Made by a program: the position numbers and the translations under genes. Shown here piece by piece: positions 12,131 through 24,772 of a DNA stretch of 64,000 nucleotides (the first letter of the stretch is position 1; each line of letters starts with the position of its first letter). Source of the DNA: Grammothele lineata (Eukaryota > Basidiomycota > Agaricomycetes > Polyporales > Polyporaceae); assembly GCA_002150815.3 (NCBI GenBank), contig NDFF03000001.1:620001-684000 (forward strand), given 5' to 3'. The notes under the pieces are model-generated. The model was given only the letters and a program-made list of their open reading frames with translations, was not told where the DNA came from and did not search any database.

Positions 12131-15100
12131 CTTGATGTCTACAGCTCTCTGCGCTCAGTCCGGCACAATCCTTTGTCAATATCGCATCTCGTGTATTATC
12201 CTCCACCAATTTCCGCTCGCATGCTCGAATCCTGTACCATACTATTATCGCGCCAATCTGACTCGCGACCTCTCTCAGTACGTTAATGTTATGTCCTTCT
12301 TCGTAACCGGAAAGGAAGCTACTAGCGAAAGTCGGCCAGAGTCCGGCGATACGACCATCGCATGCCACAACGTCCGATCACCCGCGAGCTTGAAGGATTA
12401 CATCGTCGAAGTTTATGCTGAGGCCTTCGGAGTGTACGAAGCGCACAACGTGGCGACGAGAAGCTTCTCACGACGTGAGGCTCAGAGCCTTATTCGGCCT
12501 TCCTCTGAGCTAGTAGTGCGCTTCCGGCTTCCCAGCCGTAACTTCGTCACGGCGGGACATACGCGCTGGCCGTAGCAGGTATTGCCACCGTCGCGCAGCT
12601 CATGACCGCTAGGGACTGTTCGCGTTTGCGATCTGCGCTCCTTTGCGGGGTTCCGCGGCATGGTGTTGTGTCGAACCTACCCGGACGCCGTGAGGTGTGT
12701 ATCAAACTTCAGTCTAGTCAATCATTTACCATTCTTACTATCCCTGTAGCATGAAGTGGGTAGCATTAACGGGATATATATTGTGAAGCGAGATCGTGCG
12801 ACTTTCTGATTAAGCGCCGGAAGTACACTGACTAGGAAATGGCGTGGAGCAGGGCGGCGTTCAGTACAGCTGAGCGCTGAGCGCTGATCCCCTGATCCCC
12901 GTCCACCGACGACGGCATCGCAGCACACTTGTCTGCATCAGAGATCGGTCCTCGAGGTCAAGCACGGGTCCAGGCCGGCCCCAAAGGTGATCAGCCGCAG
13001 CCTCGTCCGACTCGAAGGCGCCATCTCGGACACGGACCGGTCGTGGTGTCGGACACACAACCTTCAGGGCCACTTTGGACGCGACTAGTGTTTCCATCGC
13101 ACCAGAAGTTTGGCGCGAGGGGCGGCCGTGCACAAGTCGGCGGTACGGGCGCTGTATTTTTTTTCTATTCGGTAACGGCGACCCGTTTGCGGAGCTGGGT
13201 GTACCGTATGTTGTGGAAGCTTTTTGCAGGACCCTGGCTGCTAGTAGCCCCGGAAGGCACGCCCATCGCGCTCGCTTGCTACCAGGAGAAACCTTCCGAG
13301 TCTTGGGATGTACGGCACCGTACACTCGCGGAGACGCATTGCAAGATACTGGCGGCCGCGTCAGGTGGCCGGCGGAACGAGCCTGGTTCTGGTGTTGGCC
13401 ATTGAGGAGCAATGGTGCGTGCGCCGACCTGGTGGGTTCAGCTAGAACGCGGTCGGGGGTACCTCCTTCTGTTCTGCGCACTTTGCGCGGGAGCAAGGAT
13501 TATTCCAAAGGACGCGACTTCGGACAGACCGAGCGCCGTCGAGCCCACGGTCGACTGTCTGCGGCCGGGCCAAGTGGGTTGGCATGACTCCCCCGCACCG
13601 CGTCATCGTCCGCGACGGTATTCAAATGCACAGCGATTGGGTTGCGCCCTCTCCGAGGATGTCGCGCGCAGACGTGCGTACGGCAAGGGTATTGAACAAG
13701 TGTGCGAAGCCTCGACGGTAGATCAGCTGGAGTCTGCTGGTATTCTCATGCTGCGCGCGGGCACGTGGCCGCCGCGTGCACCTCTCTCGAGCCTACCGCA
13801 CCGGACCACGGCGTCAAGAACTTCGTACATTCCTTCAGTGCGCACGGGCGCGCGGCAGGCTCAAGCGTTCATTAAGACGTCTATGGCGGCGCCGCCCAAC
13901 CAAGCACGGCAGTGAGCACGTCTTCCGAGAGAAGGGGTCGGACGCGCGGGCGGCGCATCGGTGATTCGACGTACCGCTGAGAATCCTTCTACAAAAAATA
14001 GAGTCATGACGGTTCGTCCGCCCCCAAAACGAGAGTGTCGCTTCGTCCGCGCCTGGACATGGCGCCCTTCCAGCGAAACTCCAGGGAGCCGGGGGAGTGG
14101 ACGCAGCGTAGGCGACGTCGCGTCCGAAGCCGAGGCGGACGGAGTACTTGAAGCTTGAGTGCCGACTCGCCGCCGAGCGTCGGGTTTAACAATTAAGCAG
14201 AGTTTGAGGGCACCGTCGCCCGACCGAGATTGACACACTTTGGCAGAGCCAGAGCACGAGGCTCTTCTCGCGCAAAGCGTCGGGCTCCGGTCGTTCGTCA
14301 GCTCGCGCTACGCGGCCTAACGTCAATGTGGGTAGCGGGGCCGGTGCAGTTCGTAGCCTTCCAATACATGCGAGGGAGACAGGGACCGGGGGCCCTGAAT
14401 CAATTGAACGCGGCCTCCAGCATCGGTACCAGAAGTTACAAACATCGACATAACGTACGTATACGCAGGTACCGATCTTAAGACGCCGAGATCGTGTCTG
14501 AAGTCTACTCTGGAACTTCGGCGGGGAGGAGTTACGGGACCTTGGGCCGTCATGTCACGAGAATGCCGTCAAAGAGCCATCAAGTCGAGGGCCTTCGCAG
14601 GTTCGATTTGGGTTCAGAGTCCGGAGTGTTCGTCATCGGAGAAAAAATGGTCACACAATGCGCAGGCCCTGCGGCAGGAATGTTGAGTGGACTCCAAGTG
14701 GCGAGATCTCAGGTTGCTAAGAAGCTCCGGTGAGTCTGATTGTGGCTGGCACGACATCAAGGACGGGGACCTGAAAGAGGGAGACTTCAACCGCTTCATT
14801 CGGGACCCCCTCCCGTTCAACCATACTTACTACTAGTATCGCTCATTCAACGAGTCGGTCTATGTCGCTACGATATTCTGATGTGCATCAATGTGTGGAC
14901 AATCATGAATGCCACTTCGATGATGGGAAAATGTCGACGAACCACCGCCGCGTGGACATTAACTGGATAGAAGTCGTCGCGGTAAACATACTGCTCCGCG
15001 CCGGATGCTGAATGTCGCTGCCAAAGGTCGTAAGGAGACAGCGTAAGTGTACTGCCGTGATCGCGCAATAGGTGAAGGAGGAGGGTGATTTCGACCGCTT

Positions 15101-16423
15101 TACCCGGTGGTTGGCGTACATCCAAAGGGTGGCATCCAATATATCGGCGATCATGTAGGTATAATCGTCAATTGAGTCGATGGTGTGAACCGAACGCCGG
15201 CGGGTTGTTGGGCTACCGGCTTTCCTGAGTACTGCCACGTTTTCTAACAATTGAAGCAGAGTGAAGAGGGTGCGGTCGGTAAGGGTCTGATGTGGACGTG
15301 CCGCACGTATGCCAGTACCATCAAGATGGTCTGCATAGAGTAACAAGGCCTCCTATCTCGAGCAAGCCTGGAAGGTAAAGTAACAAGTGTATTCATTGAT
15401 TAGATCATAGGGCACACGATAACAACGAGGCAGGTGACTTCGGGGCACAACGGAGGTAAGAGAAGAGACAGACTGCGGGGAGGCACGGGGAGCAACGAAA
15501 CCGTCGCGGATGCTTATCCCACTGATCCTATCCAGACCTGGAGGTCACGAGACCGATCGAGGCACATCGGACGATCCGTCCAAAAATCGCCAGCAACCTT
15601 CACCCACGAATACGCAATTGCGGGGATCGTCTATACGATTGGCGAACGGAGCACAGGGTTTAGCGGTGGGGACTCGGTAGCGTAGGCGCATCTCGGGTGG
15701 CTAGAGGTGACGAGGCCAAACGCACATCACTAGCGGCCGACGCATCACCCGAACACGCACGATAAACAATTGAGACAAGCGCTGAACGGAGCTTGTCGGG
15801 CTTCTATGACTGTGGTCGATGCACATCTGCACGTGTGTACAGTAGTGATTCAGTGCCCTCCGTTGTGGCCGAAGCGATTGGCTCTTGCAGGACGTAAATG
15901 AGCGGGTGAAAGGATGTGAGTCATTGCGGCAAGTCTCCGGAGCTGACACTTCCTGCTGAGACGCTGAGGGATGTAGTAGATGTACTCTAGTTACGATGAT
16001 GTTTATATTATATTATATCAAACCAAACACTACAAGTCTCTTCATGGTTTCGACAGGGGATGGGAAGAGCGGTGCACGGAAAAGGCAATCATTGTTATGG
16101 GCGGAATGGGCACCGCCGCCGACGCGGAGGGCGCGAGACGCGCGAGAGGATCCGAGGGTGGCGGCGTCTGGAATGTGTATACGCGAGTGCACACGAGAGG
16201 GCCGCCTGTGGACAGAAGACGGGGCATGTCGCGGGTTCGCATAGCGGCTGGCGGAGGAGTTAGAGGAGTAGTCGCGCGAGGAGTGTCATTCCGAGACGGC
16301 GGAGTGGCGGTGTGCGTCTGTGGTACACCGCCCCACGTGGCGAGCGGGGACCCCGAGCGTACGCGCGAGCAGTGTACGCCGTGGCGAGCGACGAGGGCAG
16401 CGGAGGGAGGGCGCGGGGATCGA
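12131..16423. other. 4.3-kb stretch without a supported gene
   Basis: The first few hundred bases are probably BLM10 3' untranslated and terminator sequence. The rest holds only frames with biased, Arg/Pro-rich or random-looking composition (for example 12861-13496 on the minus strand and 13412-13915 on the plus strand) and no domain I recognise. The segment at about 13000-14300 is GC-rich and 14400-15400 less so, which could reflect decayed elements, but no repeat ends were found. Confidence 0.5.
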
Positions 16424-16425
16424 TA

Positions 16426-16451
16426 CTATCAGTCCGCCGGTTTTTAGGAAA
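16426..16451 (+). repeat. left terminal inverted repeat of the MITE-like element
   Basis: Twenty-six bases identical to the reverse complement of 17128-17153. The inner half (GGTTTTTAGGAAA) also pairs with 16458-16470 just inside. Confidence 0.9.
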
Positions 16452-17127
16452 CGCTATTTTCCTAAAAACCCCCGTCCCTCCTCTGTCCGGGAAGTGTAGG
16501 CTCTGAAAAAATCACAAAGCATGCATAAAGATGTCTTGAACATGTTTATGCACTTTCTTTTGGTTCTGGAATGGAGGGATCGTATGGATCGCACGAATAG
16601 TGGGTTTACACCCTTCATGTGCCGGGCGCCAAGTGAGATCTCTTGGCGCACGCGTACCCTACACGGGCGGTTTCGGTACGAAAAGTATGGGTGTGACGCT
16701 GCGCGTTGAATCATACACCCCGATTTTCACTAGGAGAACAGCCCATGGAAAGAGCGAGTTTCTTTGAAAGATGTCCTCCTCGGGCATGGGTCTGCGCGCG
16801 TTCACCGCCTGTTGGTTCGATCTCCGCCCCGCTAACGGCGTGCATCCACGCCCAATAAGCGGAGGAACTGCCGCGCGGCTTGCGCTTAGTCTGTTTGCCG
16901 CGTCGGACCTCGAAGCTGATGACGTGGCTACAATGACGGATTCCAAAAAACTACCGGCTGTGTAAGGACGGGAGGCCCTCCTCAAACAAAATATTCATTG
17001 AAGACTCATTTCGTTCCCAAAAATCACCAAAATTGGCCAGCGTGTAGTTCTCTGCGGTAAGCATCGATGTGCCAATTCACATGGACATGAGGGCAGTGGG
17101 CCAAGTACCATCGTCGAATGATGGATC

Positions 17128-17153
17128 TTTCCTAAAAACCGGCGGACTGATAG
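17128..17153 (-). repeat. right terminal inverted repeat of the MITE-like element
   Basis: Exact inverted copy of 16426-16451, followed directly by TA at 17154-17155. Confidence 0.9.
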
Positions 17154-17155
17154 TA

Positions 17156-17806
17156 GAGAGGGACATCGAGGAGGTCGCGGGGATCGATGGGGAGATACAC
17201 GAGTGGTGGGCGTGTCGAGGGCTTATGAGCCGGGGGCGGCGGGGGGCAGGCTTGGGCAGGCGAGGGATGCGATGGGGGCACGCCCTCGGGCACGTTGCAA
17301 TCAGACCCTGAACTTCTTCCGTAAGGCAGGCGCAAGGCTCTCCCCACCTCCGCCGCCCTCCTCTCCTCTCCCACCATCCAGCACGCCTCCATCTTCAGCG
17401 GCGATCCTTGCTCGACTCGTTTCTTCTCATCCGTCCATCCTATCTATCCAGCATCTCAGCCCCATCACGACTCAGGCCCCGCGGTTCTTCCACTTGTTTA
17501 TACCTTTCCTCCTTCATATCCTGCTTTCCTAGTCTAGCCGCTTCCACTCGCTTCCACGCGAAAAAACCTACAGGAACACGCCAGGCAAGGTCGGCAACCT
17601 CTTCTCGTCCATCCACCGCGGCGCACGACCCACGCTTTCCGATTGCCTACGCAACTCTCCAGCATCCAATCGCCTCTTTTTATCCCTCAACATCTAACGT
17701 CGTGGTATCCGCATCTTATCCTTAATTCGTAAGCACATGCCCCTGCCTGCCCTCTTATAATCTTCCTTCTCCCCCCCTCCATCCCTCGCGCGTCCTGATA
17801 CCCATC
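17156..17806 (+). promoter_or_regulatory. promoter and 5' leader region of the CCCH gene
   Basis: There is no gene here. From about 17340 the plus strand turns strongly pyrimidine-rich (CTCCCC, CCTCCT, CTTCCT runs), which is usual just upstream of transcription starts in basidiomycetes. The leader could be several hundred bases long and could contain an intron; none is certain. Confidence 0.45.
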
Positions 17807-20662
17807 ATGTACGAAACAGTCACGACCCCCTTCCTCGACGCGACGAACTTCTCCGCTCACGACTTCGGTGTTCCCATCATCAAAAAACCCATTCCTCGAT
17901 CTCGTTCAACGTACATGCTACCGTCTACCATGTCTGCTCGCAGGACGCCCAACTCAACGCTGTCCAAAGGTGTGCTCTACAATCTAGTCTTCTCACCTTT
18001 CGCGCCGTCTGACATTCATCTCTTTAGACGTCATGTCAGGCGCAAATGGCAGCGGTCACTGGCGGCTCAACTCCAGCGGTCAGCTTGTGGATAACAGTGA
18101 CTGGGAACTCGCAGATGAGATTGTCAAGCTCCAGATCGGTGGCGATGGCGGGGAGAACCAGGTCAGTACTATCGCAACATGGCTCGTCGCTCCTTTCTAG
18201 AGCCTCAGTCTGCTGGACGCAGCATTGTGCACGAGCCTGTGGTCTCATTTTGCTAACCCTATGACACAGGCGGCTGTGAATATGGCGTCGCACTCGCGTG
18301 AGTCGTCCGCCGACACTGGCTCCCCAGGTTCCGCGCTATCGTCAGCCAGCCAGAACCTGCGCGCTCCGCCTGTCACCCCACTCAAAGTAGGCGCCGTTGG
18401 AGAATCGAGGAACCGCCCGCATTCCTACAGCGGTGGTCTCTCTACCACTGACCTCGTTCGCCTCCAGCAGGCAGGCGGCAGCCCTGGAAACACTGACGCG
18501 TGGTCTTCCCCCCATGGCACGCCCGAGAGGCAGCAGCAGGCTGATCAGCCTACCTACCCGTCGCTCCTGGCGTCCCACAATGGATCGGCACCGCGGCTTG
18601 CGGAGCAGCAAATGCAAAGCAATGCTGTTGCGCGCTCGCAAGAGGATCTTTCGGTAGACGCTCAGAACCAGAGCCGCCAATTCAGCGGCCCGCCTCATGG
18701 TGTCCCCGTCCCGCCCAACGGCGCAGCCCCTCCACCGGCATTCGTGCACGGTCGTCCGCCGAACGTCGCGACCAACATCCCCTACCGCCAGCCTCCCCCG
18801 CGTGGCCCGTTCAACCCCGCCATCCCGCCGGTTGTTCCGAGCCCCACGAACTTCGGTGCTTACCCGGCGCCCGTACATCCCGGTGCGATACCGGTAGCGA
18901 ATCCGCAGCAAGAATTGTACAACATGATGCTGCCCACGCCCCCGCTCGACAACCCTACGATGGCACGTCTTCAACAGCAGTCTGGCGTCTTCCAGCGTAC
19001 TCACCAGCATTCTGCTTCGGACCCCGCCTCGCTTCGTGACCCCGCGACGCTCGCACTACTCAATAACGCGTTCACCGCGGGGCAGATGTACCCGCATGCG
19101 ATGGCGCCGCCCGCACTCTCCATGTTCCAGAACCAGTTTTACGGCGCGCCCGGCGCCGAGCCGTACCCATCCCCGGAACTTGCGGCCGCGCAGATGATGG
19201 CCCAGTTGCAGGCGCAGTACACGGGCCCGTATGGTGTCCCTCTCGGCGCGCAGGGCATTGCCATCAACAACACGGGATCGTCGCACGCGAACGCGAATGC
19301 GGGGAATGGCCCGAGTGCGAACAACCGCAAGCTGGGCCTGTACAAGACTGAGCTATGCAGGAGCTGGGAGGAGAAGGGGTCGTGCCGGTACGGGGCCAAG
19401 TGCCAGTTCGCGCACGGTGAAGAAGAGCTTCGGAAGGTCCAGCGGCACCCCAAGGTTCGTACTATAGTCCACGTTTCCAGTGCTTCGTTCGTTCTAGTGT
19501 CTGCGAATGCTGATGTTCTGCCCTGTGTTTCTCCGATGTCACAGTACAAGACCGAAATCTGCAGGGTGCGTCTCCCACCTCTCTTCTAGTCCGCAGCGCG
19601 ACCGTTAAGATTTGAATTGCTAACGTCTTCTCTCCTTATCGTACAGACGTTCTGGGTATCTGGGTCCTGTCCGTACGGCAAGAGGTGCTGTTTCATCCAC
19701 ACCGAGCTTCCTGCAGCTGGCGGGCCGCCCGGCGCCGAAGGCGTGCCGCCACCGGCCAACCCAGACGGCCGTGCCCGCTCCTCGAGCACGAACAGTGATC
19801 CGAACGAGGTGTCGACCTCGCTCCTCGCTCGCATCTCCGCGAAACGCTCACAGGAGTCCAATGGCGGTAGCCTGAGCACGACCCCGCCGTCGGCCGGCTT
19901 CCAGCCTATGTCGGCAGGTGGTGGTAGCGGGCGTCCTGACGGGTTACGCGTAAATACGAACGTTGCGGACGTCGCCGCGATGTCGAAGCAAAATAAGTCG
20001 GCGTACCCAACTTTCGCGCACGCTCACAACGGTATCCTCATGTCCTCGGGCGACGAGCCGACCGCGCGCTCGCCGGGCCCCGTGACCGCGGGCCCGGACT
20101 TTGGAAGGCACGCGAGTTCCAGGCTCGACATCGTGGGCACTCAGGTATGTTGTGCATGCCGTTATGCATCGGATTTGCGATAACGCGCCGCTCTGCGTCC
20201 GTTCGTTACGCTGACCGCACTTGTTTCTTCTCTTCTTTGCACGCCCCATGCGATCTCCCACCCGCTCTCTTCCTACACCCCTACTTTGTCCCGGACCTGT
20301 TGCAGCGTGGCGGTCCGAAAACCGCAATCAACCCGTCCGTTCGCCACTCGTTCAACGGGAGCGAGATTGGTCTCGACCTCTCCTCCGTCGGCAGCACGCC
20401 CACGACCGCGAACCCGGGCGCCACCCCCGTGCAGCAGACCCCGCAGGGCCCAAGCGCGTCTCCGGAGCCGCCCAAGGTCTCGCGGATCAACGGTCACGTG
20501 CGCTCCGGCAGTGCGGGCAACTGGGCGTCTGCCACGCGCACCGCGAACCACCTCACGGCTTACCCGCTCTCGTCGATCCCGGGGGGCGAGCTCAAGACGA
20601 ACTCGCCGTGGGCGGAGTACAACGTCGGCACCTCGCGCCTTGCAGAGAAAAACTGGGCGTGA
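17807..20662 (+). CDS. tandem CCCH zinc-finger mRNA-binding protein (Cth/Zfs1/TTP type)
   Basis: Exons 17807-17969, 18028-18161, 18270-19454, 19545-19565, 19647-20144 and 20306-20662 join in phase to 785 residues. Two C-x8-C-x5-C-x3-H fingers are present: YKTELC...[11 protein letters not shown] (end of exon 3) and YKTEIC...[11 protein letters not shown] (exons 4-5). They are spaced by the 18 residues typical of the TTP/TIS11 family, which binds AU-rich elements and promotes mRNA decay. Both YKTE lead-ins that touch RNA are intact. The rest is low-complexity Ser/Pro/Gln/Asn-rich, much longer than in TTP, and probably recruits decay factors or is phosphorylated. Exon 4 is only 21 bases and covers the lead-in and first cysteine of finger 2. 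The family assignment is firm; the target mRNAs are unknown. Confidence 0.92.
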
Positions 20663-22448
20663 GCCATCATCGCCTCTACTGGCGCTGCCGGCGCGAGATC
20701 AGTCGTCTCAGGAAGGCGACACGATTCTTAGCAGGTTCGCGTCAAGGTCTTCCCTTGTCTAGATGTGTGGTTCTGTGCCTCGGACATGACATGCCGCTAC
20801 CCTTTTTACCTTCCTACTCTCAGTACACTCTCGAGAATCGGTAACGAAAGCAAGCACAACAGCTCACTCATGACGCGCTCCTCTTTCCCCCGTGTTTTTT
20901 CTCTTGCTTATGTTTTCCGTGTAGTCTTCTTTGTTTTCTCGTCTTCCCTCTCCCGTCTCTCCCGTCCCTCTCGTCTCCACTCTCCTGTCTCGTCGCTCAG
21001 TCAGTCAGCCGCTCATCTCGTCGAAGCAAGTTTGACTTATTCTCTCTTGACAATCGGATAGCTCACCATACCTCATCCCCCCTCCCCTGTCTCTCTCTCA
21101 CCCCCCTTCCTACACCCCACATCTTTCCGCTCACGCATCTCGATCCATCCGCCCGTCCATCCATCCCAATCGTCGACGTCCGCGCATGTTATCTTATGAC
21201 ATTAATACATCACGCTTATGCCTCTCTCCCTCACGATCAGTACTGGCTGCTTCTCCCTCTCCCCTCGCGTCCTCGCACCTCAGGAGTAGGACGTGATCGG
21301 AGAAGTCTGAATGCCACCATGATGAACAACCTCCATCCGCACACGTACTCTTCAGTAGGCGAACGGGTGTGATGACTGTCGGTACCCTTGCTGTCGCGCT
21401 GTACGTATACAAGATATGAAAATGTAAACAAAGGAATCATATCTTTGCCTTCGTGAGAGTGGTTTGATTGCAAAGATCTTGAGAGCAGAACGCAGCGCAT
21501 TAAGTGTAGCGCAGACCACAGCAACGTACTCGGCATTTGTACATGACGAACAGCAACGTCACACCACTGACCCGGGAACGAAACGGAATCGGATAACGGC
21601 TGAGCGACGCATGTGTAGGGGTATACTATGTGAGGTAAGTTCTGTGCGGTGGGAGTGTAAGCGTACGGTATGTGTTACGGACGGCCGGTCACGCGGACCT
21701 TATCAGCGTTATGCTCGTAAACGGTACATAAAATAAACCTTGGCGCCGCTGACGACTCCGATATTCGAAGTTCGGGGAGAGGTCAGTTGATGACCGACTC
21801 GCGAGCTGCGCGATGAAAGCGGTGGGGCGGGAGAGAGAGGGGGGTAAGCCCCCAACTCGACATCATAGCTATCGCGGCACTCCATGATGATGTCGATGAC
21901 GAAAGCCCACAAACCTTCTGGCTCGGGAGCGGATTGCGCTCCAATCGCGCTTGCCCCGTCTCGTCCAACGTGCCGCGAAGCACATTGCATGCGAGGTGGA
22001 GGATGGAGGAAGCGACGACGGCCGCGCAGCACGGGGTGGAGGCGGACGGGCGGCTAGCGGGGGACCCAAGCCGGCGGCGTGGGTCTCGGATCCGCATCTG
22101 GTCAAATCGACTACCGAGATGCGGCGCCTCGTGCACGTGAGAAGGACGCGGCACCGGCGGCGACGGGGTCTGGACAACGGGAGGTGGGGAGAAGGGGAGC
22201 GCGCGTGCGAACGGCGGCAGGACCAAAAAAGACGGAGAGGGCGTAAACGGGGAGGGCGGGGGCAGAGTGGGGAACGTGGATGGGGTTTCGCGCGGCGGTG
22301 GCGGCGTCGGCTGGTGCTCGCGGTGAACGAGAAGCGGCCACTGTCGCGGGAGCGGTTGCGAGAGCCGTGTACCCTCGGTCGCCCCGAGGGCCTCGCGGGG
22401 CGCGCGCGGGGGTGCTACAGGGCGCTCGCGCGACGGCCAACTCAAGGC
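20663..22448. other. gap between convergent genes; 3' regions and a pyrimidine tract
   Basis: No gene is supported. 20877-21170 is strongly pyrimidine-rich on the plus strand (TTTTTTCTCTT, CTTCCCTCTCCC, CCCCTCCCCTGTCTCTCTC). The remainder carries only short frames. The long frame 21951-22988 on the plus strand is mostly antisense to choline kinase. Confidence 0.45.
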
Positions 22449-24256
22449 TTACGGCATGACGCCAGGGACGCCGAGGGCGACGAGCTCGCGGCGGAAGGCG
22501 TCCATGCGGCACTGAGCGTGGCCGAGGTAGTCGAACTCGGGCTCGCCGTCCTGACCCTCGACGAACTCGCGCGCCTGGACGACGCCCCAAACGGCCCACA
22601 TCGCCTGCGCGGCCGGGCTCCACGCGCGCACTTGGCCCTCAAGCCTACCCATCTCCGCAGCGAGCGCGGCGCCGTCGCGCTGCTGCTCGCTTCGTCTCTC
22701 GCCTTCGCCTTCGGACGAAGCGACCTGGGCATGTGTGAGGTACGCGCGGTAGAAGTTCTGGCGTTCCTCGAGAGTTGGGTAGCGAGCAGGGTCAAGGAGG
22801 TGTGGGACGGGCCCGGCGTAGTTGGTCGTCCATTCGAGGAAGTGGTTCCCGATATCGAGGGCGGCCGGGTTCGGCGAAGCGTACTCGAAGTCAACGACGA
22901 TGATCTGCAAGAGTACGGCAATGCGAAGTGTGCAATATGGTGCGTATCCATTTGCGGCGGAGCATGGACGAAGCGAGGCGTCAGTTAGCACACTGTTTGC
23001 TTCGCGGAGATAATGGGAGGAAGCATTACCGACCTGACGATGAGGAGGTTCGCCTTCTTTGAGCGTCCGCAGGCGCAAAAGGTTGCCGTACTGCGTATCG
23101 TTGTGGGAGAACACACGCGGACTGGCGCCTTCGGCCTTCTCTTTCTGATCCAACCAGCGCATATACTGCTCCCATTCGCGCTCAAACCTGTCGAGGTCGA
23201 GGCTCTCGCGATACTCGGCTGGGGCTGAAGGCAGCGCGAGTACCTCGCGCGCCGACGCCATCCAGGACTTGACGTTCTTCTTGACGCCGAGTTGGATGCC
23301 TCTCTCCGACACATCACCCGACTGGGCATCGTACTCGACCACGTCGATGTCGACGCCATGGAGTTCTGCCATTCGCGCGCCAATCCACGCGCTCACTTCA
23401 GGGTCGCGCATCTCGGCAGCCGTCAGGGCGGTCGAGTCGAAATACTCTTCTACGCGCCCGTTCTCGAACGTGCCGTAGACACGAGGTCCGATGTTGTACT
23501 TCGAGGACAACACGTGGAGGGTGTGCAGCTCCCGTGGTCGAGAGATGAGCGAGCCCGAAGACGGCCCATAGATTCGGAGGAGCAGGATGCGCGTCCCCGG
23601 AACCGACGGGCACGACACAAAGAAGACTGCATTGGTCAGAGAGCCGGACACCTTCTGGATGCTGACACTTTCTGGTACGATCTCTGGGTCAGACCACGAG
23701 GGGGTACGAAGTGTACGAAGGATCTTGAGAAGGTCCTTCGCGAAGGGAGCAGTTTTGTAGCGTCTGTGGTTTCCAGGGGTAAGCAAGCAGGAAAAGGGAC
23801 GGAGGTGCGAGGTTCAGACCACGGTAGATGGCTCTAATCTGTGCCGCATGCGTTTCAGTCTGCGAAAGGGCCCCGGGAAGGAGCCCTAACTGGAAGTGAA
23901 AGAGGTACTGACCGAGCTTCTAGTCTGCCTGACGCATGACGCAGTCCTTCTACACGAACTACATCGACGTCGACATCATCAAATGGGATTGAAAGAGAAG
24001 AAGAGGAGAAGGCGGGCGATGTAAGGACCGACGAATTGCCGGGGAATGTGCTGGACGAGCTTGTAGGAGACGAAGTAAAGGGCACCGGGGTGGATCTGAG
24101 CGTTCCAATGGGCCCGGGGGTAGATAGCTGGGGGGACAGTGTAGGAGTCATGGGAGTCTGGGTTGAGGTGGGGATGATACGTGCTTCGCGAAGGGCGTTG
24201 AAAAGCTTTGTGAGGACAGAAGGCCTTGAGATAAGTTTAGAGGGAAACTTGGCCAT
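22449..24256 (-). CDS. choline/ethanolamine kinase
   Basis: Catalyses ATP-dependent phosphorylation of choline (or ethanolamine), the first step of the Kennedy pathway to phosphatidylcholine. Exons (minus) 23913-24256, 23034-23763 and 22449-22904 join in phase to 509 residues; introns are 149 and 129 bases. The kinase signature is complete: SLTNAVFFV for the nucleotide-binding start, SHNDTQYGNLL for the catalytic loop and VVDFEYASPNPAALDIGNHF for the metal-binding choline-kinase motif. About 115 N-terminal residues are Ser/Thr/Pro-rich, with an acidic patch (DDVDVDVV) before the domain. I chose the ATG at 24256 (MAKFPSKL); an in-frame upstream ATG at 24352 would add 32 residues. It converges on the CCCH gene. 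Choline versus ethanolamine preference cannot be told from the sequence. Confidence 0.93.
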
Positions 24257-24772
24257 GGAAAGACGATGACTATTCTGTACCGTGCGCTTCGGAAAGCTGG
24301 TGGGCGAGATGGATGACTTGTGGTGGAAGGAGAGAAGGATAAGAGCTGTCACACGAGCGATATGGACGAGGCAAGGTGGGGCACGACAAGGGGCAGGTCG
24401 GACGATGGTCCAGTCGGGCGCTCCAAGCCGTGACTCGTGGGAAAATTTCTACTAGCTATCACAAGCCTCGGCGCGCCAATCATAATGACATGCCCTGCCA
24501 CTTATCGGCCACTTGGACGGCTTATCTCGGCCCGCGCTGCCACCACAGGCACTGCTTGGGCTGCACCGCACACTCGCACTATCCACCGGTGGGACTCTGA
24601 CTGGTCGTGTCTGACGGACAACCACCACACATTCTGCTCGTCTCGATATCTTCCCAAAGTCTCGTGTCGCACTGGGTCGGTTCCATTGCTGGTCCGGTCA
24701 CCTGCAGCCCTTCTTTCACCCCCGCGTCCACTGTAACACCGCCCCCGCGTCATTCAAGGTCATTGGTAGGTC

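Larger units (their letters stand above)
16426..17153. mobile_element. non-autonomous DNA transposon (MITE-like), TA target duplication
   Basis: The left end, 16426-16451 (CTATCAGTCCGCCGGTTTTT then AGGAAA), is exactly repeated in reverse complement at 17128-17153: a perfect 26-base terminal inverted repeat. TA flanks both sides (16424-16425 and 17154-17155), the target duplication of Tc1/mariner-type elements. A third inverted copy of GGTTTTTAGGAAA follows the left end at 16458-16470, forming a hairpin with a six-base loop (CGCTAT). The 728 bases inside encode no transposase, so movement would depend on an enzyme made elsewhere. The perfect repeats suggest a recent insertion. Confidence 0.88.

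Noticed and set aside
12861..13496. 211-codon minus-strand frame after BLM10
   Set aside because: Random-looking Arg/Ser/Pro composition, no domain, no splice partners.
21951..22988. 345-codon frame on the plus strand
   Set aside because: Most of it is antisense to the choline kinase exon; Arg-rich composition without a domain.
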